DNA of 64,000 bases. It comes from Corynebacterium wankanglinii (GTDB taxonomy: Bacteria > Actinomycetota > Actinomycetes > Mycobacteriales > Mycobacteriaceae). The notes beneath the pieces were generated by a model, which saw only the letters and a list, made by a program, of their open reading frames with translations, was not told the DNA's origin and made no database searches. The position numbers were made by a program, and so were the translations under genes. This document shows, piece after piece, positions 25,143-34,043 of the stretch (positions are counted from its first letter, which is position 1; each line of letters starts with the position of its first letter). The stretch lies in NCBI GenBank assembly GCA_014490595.1, contig CP061031.1:930001-994000 (forward strand). Reading direction: 5' to 3'.

Positions 25143-25895
25143 CTACACCGGGCACACCACCGGTACGCCTGCGTCGTCGAGCACGCGTGCACGGATGCCG
25201 TAGACCTCCTCCAGCAGGTCGGGTTGCAGCACCGCGTGCGGGGTGTCGTGGGCGACCACGTGGCCCGCTTTGAGCACGAGCAGCTCGTCGCAGTAGCGCG
25301 CGGCCAGGTTCAGGTCGTGGATGGCAACAAGGGCCAACCGGTTCGAGCCGCGCACCTCATCGCGAATGATCTGCAGCAATTCCACTTGGTGGCGCAGGTC
25401 GAGGGCGGAGGTGGGTTCGTCGAGAAGCATGATGTCGGGCTCGCGTACGAGCATCTGCGCCATGGCGACGAGCTGGCGCTGTCCGCCGGACATGTCGGAC
25501 ACGAGACGGCCCGCGAGGTGCGTAATACCCAGGCGCTCCATCACGGTGGCGCTGCGTTCAAGCGGATTCCACGTCGCGTCCCCTCGGCGGCGCGCGGACA
25601 CCATGATGGACTCGAACGCGGTCAGCGACGCGCTGCTGAGCAGGTCCTGGGGGACGTAGCCGACGGCTTGTACTTTCTGCTTGCCGACGAGCTCCGCGCC
25701 GTCGACGCTGAGCGTCACGGACCCCTCAGCGGGCTCCTTAATCCCAGCAATGGTTTTAACCAGCGTGGACTTGCCGGCCGCGTTCGGCCCGATGAGGCCG
25801 ACGACGTTTCCTGGCTCGAGGGGTCCGAACGACAGCGAGTGCAAGATGGTGACCCGGCCGTAGGAAACGGTAAGGTTATCGGCGCGAATCGTCAC
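25143..25895 (-). CDS. Siderophore/heme ABC transporter, ATP-binding protein
   Basis: 250 residues from GTG 25895, three bases after the permease stop. Walker A GLIGPNAAGKSTLVK, Q-loop YVPQD, signature MSGGQRQLVAMA, Walker B DIMLLDEPTSALD, and H-loop VAIHDLNLA. FecE/FepC type. Last gene of the iron-uptake operon 28,216 to 25,143. Confidence 0.92.
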   Translation of the reverse strand: MTIRADNLTVSYGRVTILHSLSFGPLEPGNVVGLIGPNAAGKSTLVKTIAGIKEPAEGSVTLSVDGAELVGKQKVQAVGYVPQDLLSSASLTAFESIMVSARRRGDATWNPLERSATVMERLGITHLAGRLVSDMSGGQRQLVAMAQMLVREPDIMLLDEPTSALDLRHQVELLQIIRDEVRGSNRLALVAIHDLNLAARYCDELLVLKAGHVVAHDTPHAVLQPDLLEEVYGIRARVLDDAGVPVVCPV

Positions 25896-25898
25896 GGT

Positions 25899-26983
25899 TT
25901 ACGCACTCCTTCGGCGGGCCCGGGTGAAGATGAGGAAGACGAAAAACGGTACGCCGACCAGCGAGGTGACGATGCCGATCGGGATCGCTACACCGGGAAT
26001 GATGGACAGGGACACGGCGTAGGCCAACTCAACAGCATGGCTCCAGCGGCCGCGGCGGCGGGGAGGAAGAACTTCTGATCCTCGCCGACGAGCATTCGCG
26101 CGATGTGGGGGCCGACGAGCCCGATGAACCCGATGATGCCGGTGAACGCCACAGAGGCGGCGGCGAGGAACGACGCGACCAGCAGGGTAGACAGACGCAG
26201 GCGCTTGACGTCGATGCCGAGGGCGGCCGCGCGGTCGTCGCCAAGGCGCAACGCGGTGAGCCGCCATACGTTGGCGACGCAGAACGGGATCGCTGCAGCC
26301 AGCACGATGGCCAGGATGATGTTGGCGGTCCAGTTCGCGCGCTGCATGGAGCCCATAGTCCAGAAGACGATTTGCTGGAGGGCTTCCACGTTGGCGCCGT
26401 ACTGCAGCAGCGACAGCAGGGCCTGGAAGAAGAAGGACAGTGCGATGCCGAGCAGGATCATTGATTCCGCGGTGGCGCCACGCCATACGGATGCGCTGGC
26501 GACGATGCCTACCGCGATCAATGCGGCCAGCGCGGCCATGAGCGCAAGGTTGAATTGCGGGTTTGCAATGAGCGTCCAGCCCATGACGATGGACACCGCC
26601 GCGCCGAATGCGGCGGCGGCGGAGATCCCGAGCGTGAATGGCTCGGCCAGCGGGTTGTCCAAAATGGTCTGCATTTGCCCGCCGGCCAGGCCAAGGGCCG
26701 CGCCGCACAGCACCGCCATGACGGCCGCCGGGAGGCGCAGATTCCGGATCACCACGCGGGTTTCTTCGTCCACCTGCTCCGGGCGGAACACAGCGTTCAC
26801 AACGTCTGCTACCGAGATGTCGAGTGGGCCGACGATGACGGCGATGAGAAAGCTTGCGGCAGCCGCGGCGGTGAGCCCGACGATCGCGAACGCCTTCTTG
26901 CGCCCACGCCGGCGGTAGCTGTCGATTGCGGCTTGGCGAACATCCACAGCCACTCCAGGTTCCGCGGATACCTTTGTCGTCAT
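25899..26983 (-). pseudogene. FecCD-family iron-siderophore permease, frameshifted near the end
   Basis: About 361 residues, ten predicted membrane helices in the main frame from ATG 26983. FecCD landmarks: LRLPAAVMAVLCGAALGLAG and GGQMQTILDNPLAEPFTLGI, then GFIGLVGPHIARMLVG. After AAAGAMLL the frame shifts near 26,030 and the last helix, ELAYAVSLSIIPGVAIPIGI followed by VTSLVGVPFF, lies in another frame. One added base gives the normal family C-terminus. Only three bases separate it from the binding protein upstream. Confidence 0.88.
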
Positions 26984-26986
26984 GTT

Positions 26987-28216
26987 TTAGCTTTCCTCCG
27001 GGTTAGCCGGGTCGATGAAGAATGCGCCGCTGTAATCAAAGGGCAGCCATTCCTTGTGAAAGTCCTTGAAGTCCTGGGTGGGGTTGAGGTCTGCGAACTG
27101 CTCCGGGTGGATCCACTTCGCAAACGCTTCGAGCGCGAAGACGTTGTAGGGGTTGTCGTAGAACTGGTGGTAGACAGCGAAGTAGTTGCCGGTCTTGGTC
27201 GCGTCGAGCTGATCCATGCCGGCCTGGCTGAGCGGGCCGTCGCAGGTCTGCAACGCCAGCTCTGGGCTGGACTGGTATCCCAGCTCCACGTGGCGGATGG
27301 CATCTGTGCGGTTCGGGTCGCGCGCCCACTCGCCGCCGGTGACGATGAGCTTGTCCGGGTTGAGCTCGATGAGCTTTTCCGCCGTGATCGTCGTGTTCTC
27401 TGCGCCCAGCACCTCAGGGCCGAGGTTGTGTCCGCCGGCGGCGGTGACCAGCGTGCCCAGGTTGGAATCGCCCGCGACGGCGCAGCAGTCGTTGAATCCA
27501 GCGGCCATCCAGATGAGCACGTTGGGCCGGTCGGTGGTGTCGGCGACCCGGTCGGTGATCTCCTTGACCTTTGCGTTGTAGAACTCGTTGTATTGCTCTG
27601 CGCGCTCGCTCTGGCCCAGCAGGTCGCCCAAGAGCTGCATGGAAACCGTGGTGTTTTCCAGCGGCTTCTGGCGGAAATCAATGAATGCGTACTTCAGTCC
27701 GGCGGCGTCCATGTCGGAGAGGAACCCGCTTTCCTCCACCGCCTTTTTCTGGTCCAGCGTCATGATCACTACGTCCGGCCGTTGTGCCAGCAGGTTCTCA
27801 ACCGTGACGTCGCCCTTTTGGATCATGCCGATGGTGGGCATGTCCTTGGCCTCGGGCTGCAGCTCGAAGAGTTTGTCGCGGAACGCGCCGGCCGCCTTTT
27901 CCAAGTCCTGGCCGTACGCCACGACGTTGCGCAGCGGCTCGTCCTGCAGCAGGGCAGTAGCGTAGGCGGCGCGTCCCTCCGCCAGCACGATGCGCTCCGG
28001 CAGCTCGTCGAACTGCAGCGTGCGCCCAGCGGCGTCGGTCACGGTGACGGCGCCGTCTGCGGCCTGAGTCTGCGAGGTTCCGGACTGCGAGGACGCTGCT
28101 TCGGAGGTGCTCACGTGTGTCGTGTCCGCATCGCCGCCGTTGTCAGCGCACGCGGTCAAACCGAGCGCGGTTGCAACTGCGACGCCGAAGACGCCAATGC
28201 GGTGTGAAAGCTTCAC
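26987..28216 (-). CDS. Iron-siderophore/heme-binding lipoprotein
   Basis: 409 residues. Lipobox LTAC (Cys 23). Class III solute-binding protein fold: VTVTDAAGRTLQFDELPERI near the N-terminus, PTIGMIQKGDVTVENLLAQR then PDVVIM, a long connecting helix, and late YNVFALEAFAKWIHPEQF. Iron-complex uptake is supported by the FecCD permease and FecE ATPase in the same operon and by two DtxR-like boxes upstream. The exact ligand cannot be told. Confidence 0.88.
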   Translation of the reverse strand: MKLSHRIGVFGVAVATALGLTACADNGGDADTTHVSTSEAASSQSGTSQTQAADGAVTVTDAAGRTLQFDELPERIVLAEGRAAYATALLQDEPLRNVVAYGQDLEKAAGAFRDKLFELQPEAKDMPTIGMIQKGDVTVENLLAQRPDVVIMTLDQKKAVEESGFLSDMDAAGLKYAFIDFRQKPLENTTVSMQLLGDLLGQSERAEQYNEFYNAKVKEITDRVADTTDRPNVLIWMAAGFNDCCAVAGDSNLGTLVTAAGGHNLGPEVLGAENTTITAEKLIELNPDKLIVTGGEWARDPNRTDAIRHVELGYQSSPELALQTCDGPLSQAGMDQLDATKTGNYFAVYHQFYDNPYNVFALEAFAKWIHPEQFADLNPTQDFKDFHKEWLPFDYSGAFFIDPANPEES

Positions 28217-28234
28217 AACTTTCCCCTTTATTCA

Positions 28235-28253
28235 TCGAGTTAGCCTGAGCTAA
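28235..28253 (-). promoter_or_regulatory. DtxR-like iron box 1
   Basis: TCGAGTTAGCCTGAGCTAA matches 14 of 19 positions of the corynebacterial DtxR consensus and lies 19 bp upstream of the binding-protein start. Repression under iron-replete conditions is expected. Confidence 0.65.
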
Positions 28254-28275
28254 GTTATAGGATTGACTGCGAATG

Positions 28276-28294
28276 TAAGGTAAGCCTAAGCTGT
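28276..28294 (-). promoter_or_regulatory. DtxR-like iron box 2
   Basis: TAAGGTAAGCCTAAGCTGT also matches 14 of 19 consensus positions. It is centred 41 bp (about four helical turns) upstream of box 1, so two DtxR dimers could bind the same face of the DNA. Confidence 0.6.
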
Positions 28295-28436
28295 AGTCAA
28301 GAAGGGGTTGCGGTGGGGGTGGCGCAGCCACGGCGCAAGCAGCGTGTATCGGCGGAAAGGCGGCCCCAGTTTTTGGGTACGATGGCGTCACTTTCGCGTC
28401 CCGCGCCCGCGGACGTCGACACAGAAGGAGGAAACC

Positions 28437-28760
28437 ATGACCACTCCAGAGAATGATCCCCGCAACCAGGTTGCGCAGGAGCCACCGTTCGACCCAGAGT
28501 ACGACCAAGCGCCGCCCGCCAACGAGCCGGCCCCGCAAGTCGACGGGCAGGAGATGCTCGGAGCGACCGGCGACGCCCAGGACGGCAACCTGGAGAAGGA
28601 CCCGTCCGACTGGGTATCAGGCGATGATCCGGCGACGGAGGCGCAGAAGTCCTACATCGACGCCCTGGCCAAGCAGGCGGGGGAGCAGATCCCGGCGAAC
28701 CTGACCAAAGCCGAGGCGTCCGAGCAGATCGACCGGCTGAAGAAGATCACGGGTAATTAA
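28437..28760 (+). CDS. DUF3072 family protein
   Basis: 107 residues, ATG 28437 behind AAGGAGG. The first 55 residues are a flexible Pro/Asp/Glu-rich tail; the C-terminal 50 (DPATEAQKSYIDALAKQAGE ... TKAEASEQIDRLKKITG) is the DUF3072 domain, which resembles a short SAP-like/helical nucleic-acid-binding unit. Convergent with ku. Function unknown; DUF3072 proteins occur near DNA repair genes in other actinobacteria, which would fit here but is inference. Confidence 0.8.
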   Translation: MTTPENDPRNQVAQEPPFDPEYDQAPPANEPAPQVDGQEMLGATGDAQDGNLEKDPSDWVSGDDPATEAQKSYIDALAKQAGEQIPANLTKAEASEQIDRLKKITGN

Positions 28761-28767
28761 AACCCAG

Positions 28768-29583
28768 CTAGGCGCTCTTGCCGCGCTTGTCCAGCGACGC
28801 CTTGAGCGCCTCCATGAGATCCACCACGTTGTCGTCGTCGCCGTCCTCGTCGGAGTTGCCCTCCTCCCCGAAGGTGGCGTCGGTGTCCAGCGTGTCGCCC
28901 TGCTCGAACTTGGCGTCGATGAGCTTGCGCAGTTCCGCCTGGTAGTCGTCGTGGAACTCGTCCGGCGTGAAGTCAGAGGCGTAGGATTCCACGAGCTGTT
29001 TGGACAGCTTCAGCTCTTTGTCGCCAATTTTCGCGCGGGACTTGGTGCCCTTGAACTCGCCGTCGAAGTCCAGTTCACGCACCTCGTCGGCCCACATCAG
29101 CCCCTGCAGCACGATGACCTTGTTCACCACCCGAAGCACGCCCAACCTGGTCTTTTGCCGCAACGCGAAACGGACCACCGCGATCAGGTCCGAGTCTGCG
29201 AGCGTTTGGCGCAGCAGCAAGTACGACTTCGGCGTCTTGCCCTCCGGCGCCAGGTAGTAGGACTTCTCCAGCATGAGCGGGTCGATCTGGTCGGAGGGGA
29301 CGAACTGGACGACCTCGATTTCGTCGTTGTCGGCCTCGGGAAGTGAGGCGAAGTCGTCGTCTGTGAGCACCACCGTGTCGCCGTCTTCTTCGAAGGCTTT
29401 GTCGATGTGCTTGTACTCCACTTTCTCCCCGCAGACCTCGCAACGCCGCTCGTAGTGGATCCGCCCGCCGTCCTTGTCGTGGACTTGGTGGAAGGACAAA
29501 TCGTGGTCTTCGGTCGCCCCGAACGCCTTGACGGGGACGTTGACGAGGCCGAAGGTGACTGAGCCAGACCAGATTGCGCGCAT
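28768..29583 (-). CDS. ku: Ku protein (non-homologous end joining)
   Basis: 271 residues, start MRAIWSGSVTFGLVNVPVKA (ATG 29583; a longer frame adds six residues). Bacterial Ku core: RCEVCGEKVEYKHIDKAFE with the paired Cys, then LMLEKSYYLAPEGK, KSYLLLRQTLADSDLIAVVR, and SKQLVESYASDFTPDEFHDD. The C-terminus is short and acidic with a KASLDKRGKSA tail that would bind LigD. Homodimeric Ku threads onto broken ends and recruits LigD, encoded divergently 35 bp away. Confidence 0.95.
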   Translation of the reverse strand: MRAIWSGSVTFGLVNVPVKAFGATEDHDLSFHQVHDKDGGRIHYERRCEVCGEKVEYKHIDKAFEEDGDTVVLTDDDFASLPEADNDEIEVVQFVPSDQIDPLMLEKSYYLAPEGKTPKSYLLLRQTLADSDLIAVVRFALRQKTRLGVLRVVNKVIVLQGLMWADEVRELDFDGEFKGTKSRAKIGDKELKLSKQLVESYASDFTPDEFHDDYQAELRKLIDAKFEQGDTLDTDATFGEEGNSDEDGDDDNVVDLMEALKASLDKRGKSA

Positions 29584-29618
29584 GCGCCACACTCTACGCA
29601 CGCCTCTATTGTGGGGCC

Positions 29619-31922
29619 ATGGCGAACGACCAGAAGGTCCGCGTCGGCGGCCGTGAGCTCACCGTGAGCAACTTAGACAAGGTGATTTACCCAGCCACCG
29701 GCACCACAAAGGCCGACGTCGTGCGCTACTACCAGGCGGTGGCAGGCGTGCTCGTCCCACAGGCAAAGCGGCGGCCGGTGACGAGGAAGCGGTGGCCGGA
29801 AGGCGTCGAGAAGCAAAGCTTCTTCCGCAAAGACCTGGAGGATTTTGCGCCCGAGTGGATCCCCACGGCCACCATCCAGCACACCACCAGCGTCAACGCG
29901 TACCCGCTTATCGACGGCTCCGCCACCCTCGCGTGGCTTGCCCAAGTCGCGGCCTTAGAGCTGCACACCCCGCAGTGGCGCTTCGGCGCGGACGGCAAAC
30001 CCCAACACCCGGATCGCCTGGTGCTGGACCTGGACCCAGGCCCCGGCGTCGAGCTCGCAGCCACCGCTGAGGTGGCGGCGTGGTGCCGCGAAATCCTCGA
30101 AGACATGGGGCTGACCTGTGTGCCCGTGACCTCCGGCTCGAAGGGTATCCACCTCTACGCGGGACTGGACGGCACCAGCGACGCCGACGCGGTGACCAAA
30201 GTGGCCAAAACCCTGGCCCAGCACCTGGAGCGGGCCCACCCGGACCGGGTCACCGCCACCATGGCGAAAGCGGAGCGCAAGGGCAGGGTCTTTTTGGACT
30301 GGAGCCAAAACAACGGGAAGAAGACCACTATCTGCCCCTACTCGCTGCGCGGCCGCGAACGCCCTACCGTGGCCGCGCCGCGCACGTGGGAGGAAATCCA
30401 GGACCCGGGGCTGCGCCAGCTCGAGTTCGAGGAGGTCATCGCCCGCGTCGAGCGCGGCCTCGACCCGATCGCCGTGCTGGGCGCGCCGGGCGAGGACCGG
30501 CTGGCCACCTACCGCTCGATGCGCGACAAGGACAAAACCGGCGAGCCCGTGCCGGACGCCGCACCAAGCCCGCGGGAAGGCGCGCCCATCTTCGTCATCG
30601 GCGAGCACGACGCGTCCCACCTGCACTGGGATTTCCGCCTCGAGCACGATCGCGTGCTGGTGTCCTGGGCGGTACCGAAGGGCCCGCCACTGGAAACGGA
30701 CGTGAACCGTCTGGCAGTGCAGACCGAGGACCACCCAGTCGAATACGCCGAATTCGAGGGCACCATTCCCAAAGGCCAGTACGGCGCGGGGACGGTAAAG
30801 ATCTGGGACATCGGCACCTGCGAGATTGAGAAATGGCGCGACCGGGAAATCATCGCCGTGCTCCACGGCCGCGAGGGCGGCGGTTTAGGCGGCATCCCGC
30901 GCCGCTTCGCGCTGATCCGCACCGACGAGCGAAACTGGCTGCTCAAACTCACACGCGACCAGCCGAGCGCGCCCGTGCCGTCCGTGCCGACCGTGCCGCC
31001 TGTGTCACTGTCGCCCATGCTTCCCACCACGGCCACCCGCGGCGACGTGGCCCTCGAGCAGCAGGATGGCGCCACGTTCGCATTCGAGATGAAGTGGGAC
31101 GGCTACCGCATCCTCGCGGACGTAGACGGAAAGGTCCGCCTGCGCAGCCGGAGCGGCAAGGACTACACCCACCTGTTTCCGCACCTCGGGGAGCTCGAGC
31201 ACGTGCTTCACGACGGCGGTACCGTCGACGGGGAACTCGTCGCCCTCAGCCCCGACGGCAGGCCGGACTTCTCCCTACTGCACAAGGCCGACGAAAACGG
31301 CATCGAGGCGGACCTGCGCTACATGGTGTTCGACCTGCTGCGCCTGGGGGAGCGAGACCTCACGGCCGAGACCTGGGAGACCCGCCGCAGGTTGCTGGAG
31401 GAGCTTAATGCAACCGAGCACGTGGCCATCCCGCCCGCCTACCGCGGTGCCTTCGACCACGCCTGGGGCGCGGCCGAGCAGCTGGGGCTCGAGGGCGTGG
31501 TGGCCAAGCGCACCGACTCGCCGTACGAGCCGGGGCAGCGCAGCACCGCATGGCTCAAGATCAAACGCGCCCTCCACCAGGAAGTAGTCGTAGTCGGCGT
31601 GCGCACGGGCAAGCGGGGCATAGCCTCGCTCCTCGTTGCGGTCCCGGATGCCGAAGGCGAGCTGCGCTACGCGGGCCGCGTGGGCACGGGCTTTTCCAAC
31701 GCGCAGCTCGCGGACATCGGCACGAAGCTGCGACGGGTGCAGCGAAAGACCCCGCCGGTGGAGGTTCCCACCCGCGACGCGACCGACGCCTGGTGGGTCA
31801 CCCCGAAGTACGTGGCCGAGGTGCAGCTCGCGGGCGCTACCGCAGACAAAAAAGTGCGCCAGGCCTCGTGGCGAGGCTGGCGCGATGACAAAGACCCCAG
31901 CGAGGTGCGCTGGGAGGTCTAG
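29619..31922 (+). CDS. ligD: Multifunctional NHEJ ligase LigD (polymerase, phosphoesterase, ligase)
   Basis: 767 residues. Domain order POL-PE-LIG as in mycobacteria. POL (about 5-290) has VLDLDPGPG (metal-binding DxD) and SGSKGIHLYAGL. PE (about 320-450) has FVIGEHDASHLHWDFRLEHD and SWAVPKGPPL. LIG (about 485-767) has the adenylation Lys in FEMKWDGYRILA, plus DGELVAL, EGVVAKR and TAWLKIKRAL. The three activities add nucleotides, clean 3' ends and seal breaks. Start ATG 29619 was chosen for agreement with the POL N-terminus. It is interesting because the type species C. glutamicum is known to lack Ku/LigD. Confidence 0.95.
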   Translation: MANDQKVRVGGRELTVSNLDKVIYPATGTTKADVVRYYQAVAGVLVPQAKRRPVTRKRWPEGVEKQSFFRKDLEDFAPEWIPTATIQHTTSVNAYPLIDGSATLAWLAQVAALELHTPQWRFGADGKPQHPDRLVLDLDPGPGVELAATAEVAAWCREILEDMGLTCVPVTSGSKGIHLYAGLDGTSDADAVTKVAKTLAQHLERAHPDRVTATMAKAERKGRVFLDWSQNNGKKTTICPYSLRGRERPTVAAPRTWEEIQDPGLRQLEFEEVIARVERGLDPIAVLGAPGEDRLATYRSMRDKDKTGEPVPDAAPSPREGAPIFVIGEHDASHLHWDFRLEHDRVLVSWAVPKGPPLETDVNRLAVQTEDHPVEYAEFEGTIPKGQYGAGTVKIWDIGTCEIEKWRDREIIAVLHGREGGGLGGIPRRFALIRTDERNWLLKLTRDQPSAPVPSVPTVPPVSLSPMLPTTATRGDVALEQQDGATFAFEMKWDGYRILADVDGKVRLRSRSGKDYTHLFPHLGELEHVLHDGGTVDGELVALSPDGRPDFSLLHKADENGIEADLRYMVFDLLRLGERDLTAETWETRRRLLEELNATEHVAIPPAYRGAFDHAWGAAEQLGLEGVVAKRTDSPYEPGQRSTAWLKIKRALHQEVVVVGVRTGKRGIASLLVAVPDAEGELRYAGRVGTGFSNAQLADIGTKLRRVQRKTPPVEVPTRDATDAWWVTPKYVAEVQLAGATADKKVRQASWRGWRDDKDPSEVRWEV

Positions 31923-31925
31923 GGG

Positions 31926-32129
31926 CTAATCCTCCAGCGTGGGGTCCTGCGCTTCGTCGCGCTCGGAGATGTCGTAATCCAGCCGGGCTTCTTCGGCCGA
32001 GTTGTCGGCCTCCTCGCCGTACCCCAGCGCCGAGCCGGTGTCCTGCGCGAACTGGTCCTCATCGTGGTCGACGGGCTTATTCGTGCTGCCCTGGGTGGTG
32101 TAGTCGGGCTTAGCGGGATCGTTCTGCAT
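31926..32129 (-). CDS. Small acidic hypothetical protein
   Basis: 67 residues from ATG 32129, with AAAGGAAG seven bases upstream. Composition is strongly acidic and hydrophilic (YTTQGSTNKPVDHDEDQF, EEADNSAEEARLDYDISERD); no hydrophobic core, so probably disordered. Conserved small proteins of this kind are seen in corynebacteria. Convergent with ligD, four bases apart. Function unknown. Confidence 0.65.
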   Translation of the reverse strand: MQNDPAKPDYTTQGSTNKPVDHDEDQFAQDTGSALGYGEEADNSAEEARLDYDISERDEAQDPTLED

Positions 32130-32197
32130 GCGAAGCTTCCTTTCGTTAATGGGCAAGTGCCACGATGGTACGCCCAATGCCGGGTACGCTCGCTGCA

Positions 32198-32689
32198 ATG
32201 TCGCCCGAGAACATTCTGCTGCGCCTCCCCGACGCTGAGGAACAGGCTGTCCGGGACATCTACGCGGACCTTGCTGCGCGCGGCTTTCCGCAACAACACC
32301 AGCGCCCGCACATTTCGGTGACGTTCGCGCCCACCATGCACCGCCGCGCAATCGCCCGGGCGACGGACCTGCTGCCCCCTCTGCTGCCAGTAGCTTTACG
32401 ACGCTCCGGTGTCGCCGTCTTCGGCACCAAATCGAAGCAGACCGTGGCCTGGCTCCTCGAAGCCCCGGAGGCGCTGGAGCGGGCGGCCCGCGCCGTCAGC
32501 GTCGCAAATCCCGACGGGCGGGGCGAGCGATGGATCCCCCACCTGACCATGGGGCTTCGGCTACCAAAGGCGGTGGTGCCCGACTACATCGCGGCGTTGC
32601 AGGAAGTCACCTCCCCGCATTTCAAGGAGATCACTGCGCAGCGCGCGGCGTTTTACCAGCCAGGCCTGGGAACCGAGCTGGAGTTATGA
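32198..32689 (+). CDS. 2H phosphoesterase (2'-5' RNA ligase family)
   Basis: 163 residues. The two HxS/T motifs that define the superfamily are RPHISVTF (about residue 37) and WIPHLTMGL (about 111). Enzymes of this group hydrolyse or ligate 2'-5' linked or cyclic nucleotides. Start ATG 32198 gives the usual short beta strand before motif 1. Overlaps the convergent methyltransferase-like gene by six bases. Confidence 0.8.
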   Translation: MSPENILLRLPDAEEQAVRDIYADLAARGFPQQHQRPHISVTFAPTMHRRAIARATDLLPPLLPVALRRSGVAVFGTKSKQTVAWLLEAPEALERAARAVSVANPDGRGERWIPHLTMGLRLPKAVVPDYIAALQEVTSPHFKEITAQRAAFYQPGLGTELEL

Positions 32690-33448
32690 GGTTGGCCGGG
32701 GTGAGTCGTGGAGGGGCGAAGCGCCGTCGATAGGCAACTGCCTCCCCGCCGCCAGGGGACGGTCGGATGCGGCGATGACCACGTTGCCGTAGCCGCGGCC
32801 GACGTAGGTGACAGCGGTATGCGCAAACACCTGGCTGAGCCCGGCGAGCTCGGCGCGAGTCTGCGGCAGGCCCTCGCGGTCACCGACGTTGGCCACAAAC
32901 AGCCCGCGGGGGGATAACGCCCGGCGGGCAGCGCGGAAAAACTCCACGGTGGTCAGTGGGCGGGGCGTGTCGGGGCCGGCGAACACGTCGCGCACGATCA
33001 CGTCGACCGATCCGGAGTCGAGCGCGTGCGTAAACGCGCGGGCCTCCGCAACTGCTATCTCCACTGGAGGGTCGAAGGCGTCGCGCACGAGACGGGCCAA
33101 ACCGCGGTCAAGCTCCACCGCGATATTGCGGCTGCGCCACCGGTGTTGCACGTAGCTCGGCAGCGCGCACCCGGCCGCGCCAAGGTGCACCGCAGTGAAG
33201 GGCTCCGGAAGCCGCGAAGCAGCGATGTATTCTGCGATCCACCGCATATAGTCGTACTCCAGCACCTCAGGCGCGCCGGGGACAACGTAGGAGGACGGGA
33301 CCCGGTTGACCTCCAATATGTACGCCCCGTCCCGTTCCGGATCGGCCACGATAGTGGCGGTACCGGTGCTGATGGGGTAGGACCCCTCGATGCGCTTCTT
33401 CGGCGTGCGTGGTTTCCGCTCGCGGTGGTGCTCCATGGAAATATGCAT
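32684..33448 (-). CDS. Spermidine-synthase-like SAM-dependent methyltransferase fold protein
   Basis: 254 residues. VHLGAAGCALPSYVQHRW (glycine-rich nucleotide loop), AVELDRGLARLVRDAF, VIVRDVFAGPDTP and LFVANVGDREGLP follow the Rossmann-like layout of polyamine synthases and related proteins. The polyamine-binding Asp/Tyr residues are not clearly conserved, as in the spermidine-synthase-like proteins of actinobacteria whose substrate is unknown. Start could be ATG 33448 or ATG 33436. Confidence 0.75.
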   Translation of the reverse strand: MHISMEHHRERKPRTPKKRIEGSYPISTGTATIVADPERDGAYILEVNRVPSSYVVPGAPEVLEYDYMRWIAEYIAASRLPEPFTAVHLGAAGCALPSYVQHRWRSRNIAVELDRGLARLVRDAFDPPVEIAVAEARAFTHALDSGSVDVIVRDVFAGPDTPRPLTTVEFFRAARRALSPRGLFVANVGDREGLPQTRAELAGLSQVFAHTAVTYVGRGYGNVVIAASDRPLAAGRQLPIDGASPLHDSPRPTS

Positions 33449-33517
33449 ACCTGTTGTGTGGCCGGTATCGCACCCGAAGTCACTGTCGGGGGTGGGTGGG
33501 GTTGATATGATCACGGC

Positions 33518-34033
33518 ATGATCTACCTGTCGCAGGACTACGTTGCGGGGCTGGAAAAGTCTCAGCCCTCGCTGGGTGAGGTTGATTTCACCTCGCTGCA
33601 GCGCGACCCCAACGTGATGTTCGCTGAATGGTTCAAAGAGGCGGTCGACGCCGGCATTCGGGACGTCACCGCGGTCACGGTTGCGACGGTGGACGACCAG
33701 GGGATGCCCGACGCGCGGATTGTGGACCTGCTCCACCTCGACTCCGACGGATTCCACTTCGGCACCGCAACCAACACGGCCAAGGTCCACCAGCTGGAGG
33801 CCGCGTGGGCCGCAGCACTGAACTTCTGGTGGCAGCCCCTGCGCCGGGCGGTGCGGGTAAAGGGAACCGCACACCGCGTCGTGGACGGGGACCGGTTCAA
33901 CCTGTGGCGCGTTGAGCCGGAACACTTCGAGTTCTTCCACCTGTGGGACGACAGGATGCATTCGGACCGGCTGGCATACCAGCGCGATGAACACGGGGAA
34001 TGGGAGCGCATCCGCATCATGGCGGCCGGCTAG
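33518..34033 (+). CDS. Pyridoxamine 5'-phosphate oxidase family protein
   Basis: 171 residues. FMN-binding split barrel: AVTVATVDDQGMPDARIVDL, FHFGTATNTAKVHQLEA, AALNFWWQPLRRAVRVKGTA, and a C-terminal RLAYQRDEHGEWERIRI. The family includes PdxH and F420- or FMN-dependent oxidoreductases; it lacks a neighbour that would fix its substrate, so a true PdxH role is possible but not shown. Confidence 0.8.
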   Translation: MIYLSQDYVAGLEKSQPSLGEVDFTSLQRDPNVMFAEWFKEAVDAGIRDVTAVTVATVDDQGMPDARIVDLLHLDSDGFHFGTATNTAKVHQLEAAWAAALNFWWQPLRRAVRVKGTAHRVVDGDRFNLWRVEPEHFEFFHLWDDRMHSDRLAYQRDEHGEWERIRIMAAG

Positions 34034-34043
34034 AAACGGCCGC
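34022..34043. terminator. Possible bidirectional terminator hairpin
   Basis: GCGGCCG (34022-34028) pairs with CGGCCGC (34037-34043) around an 8-base loop between two convergent genes. There is no clear T-run on either side, so the call is weak. Confidence 0.3.

Noticed and set aside
26555..28207. A 550-codon open frame opposite the iron-binding lipoprotein gene
   Set aside because: Shadow of the lipoprotein and permease genes, which have clear family motifs and spacing.
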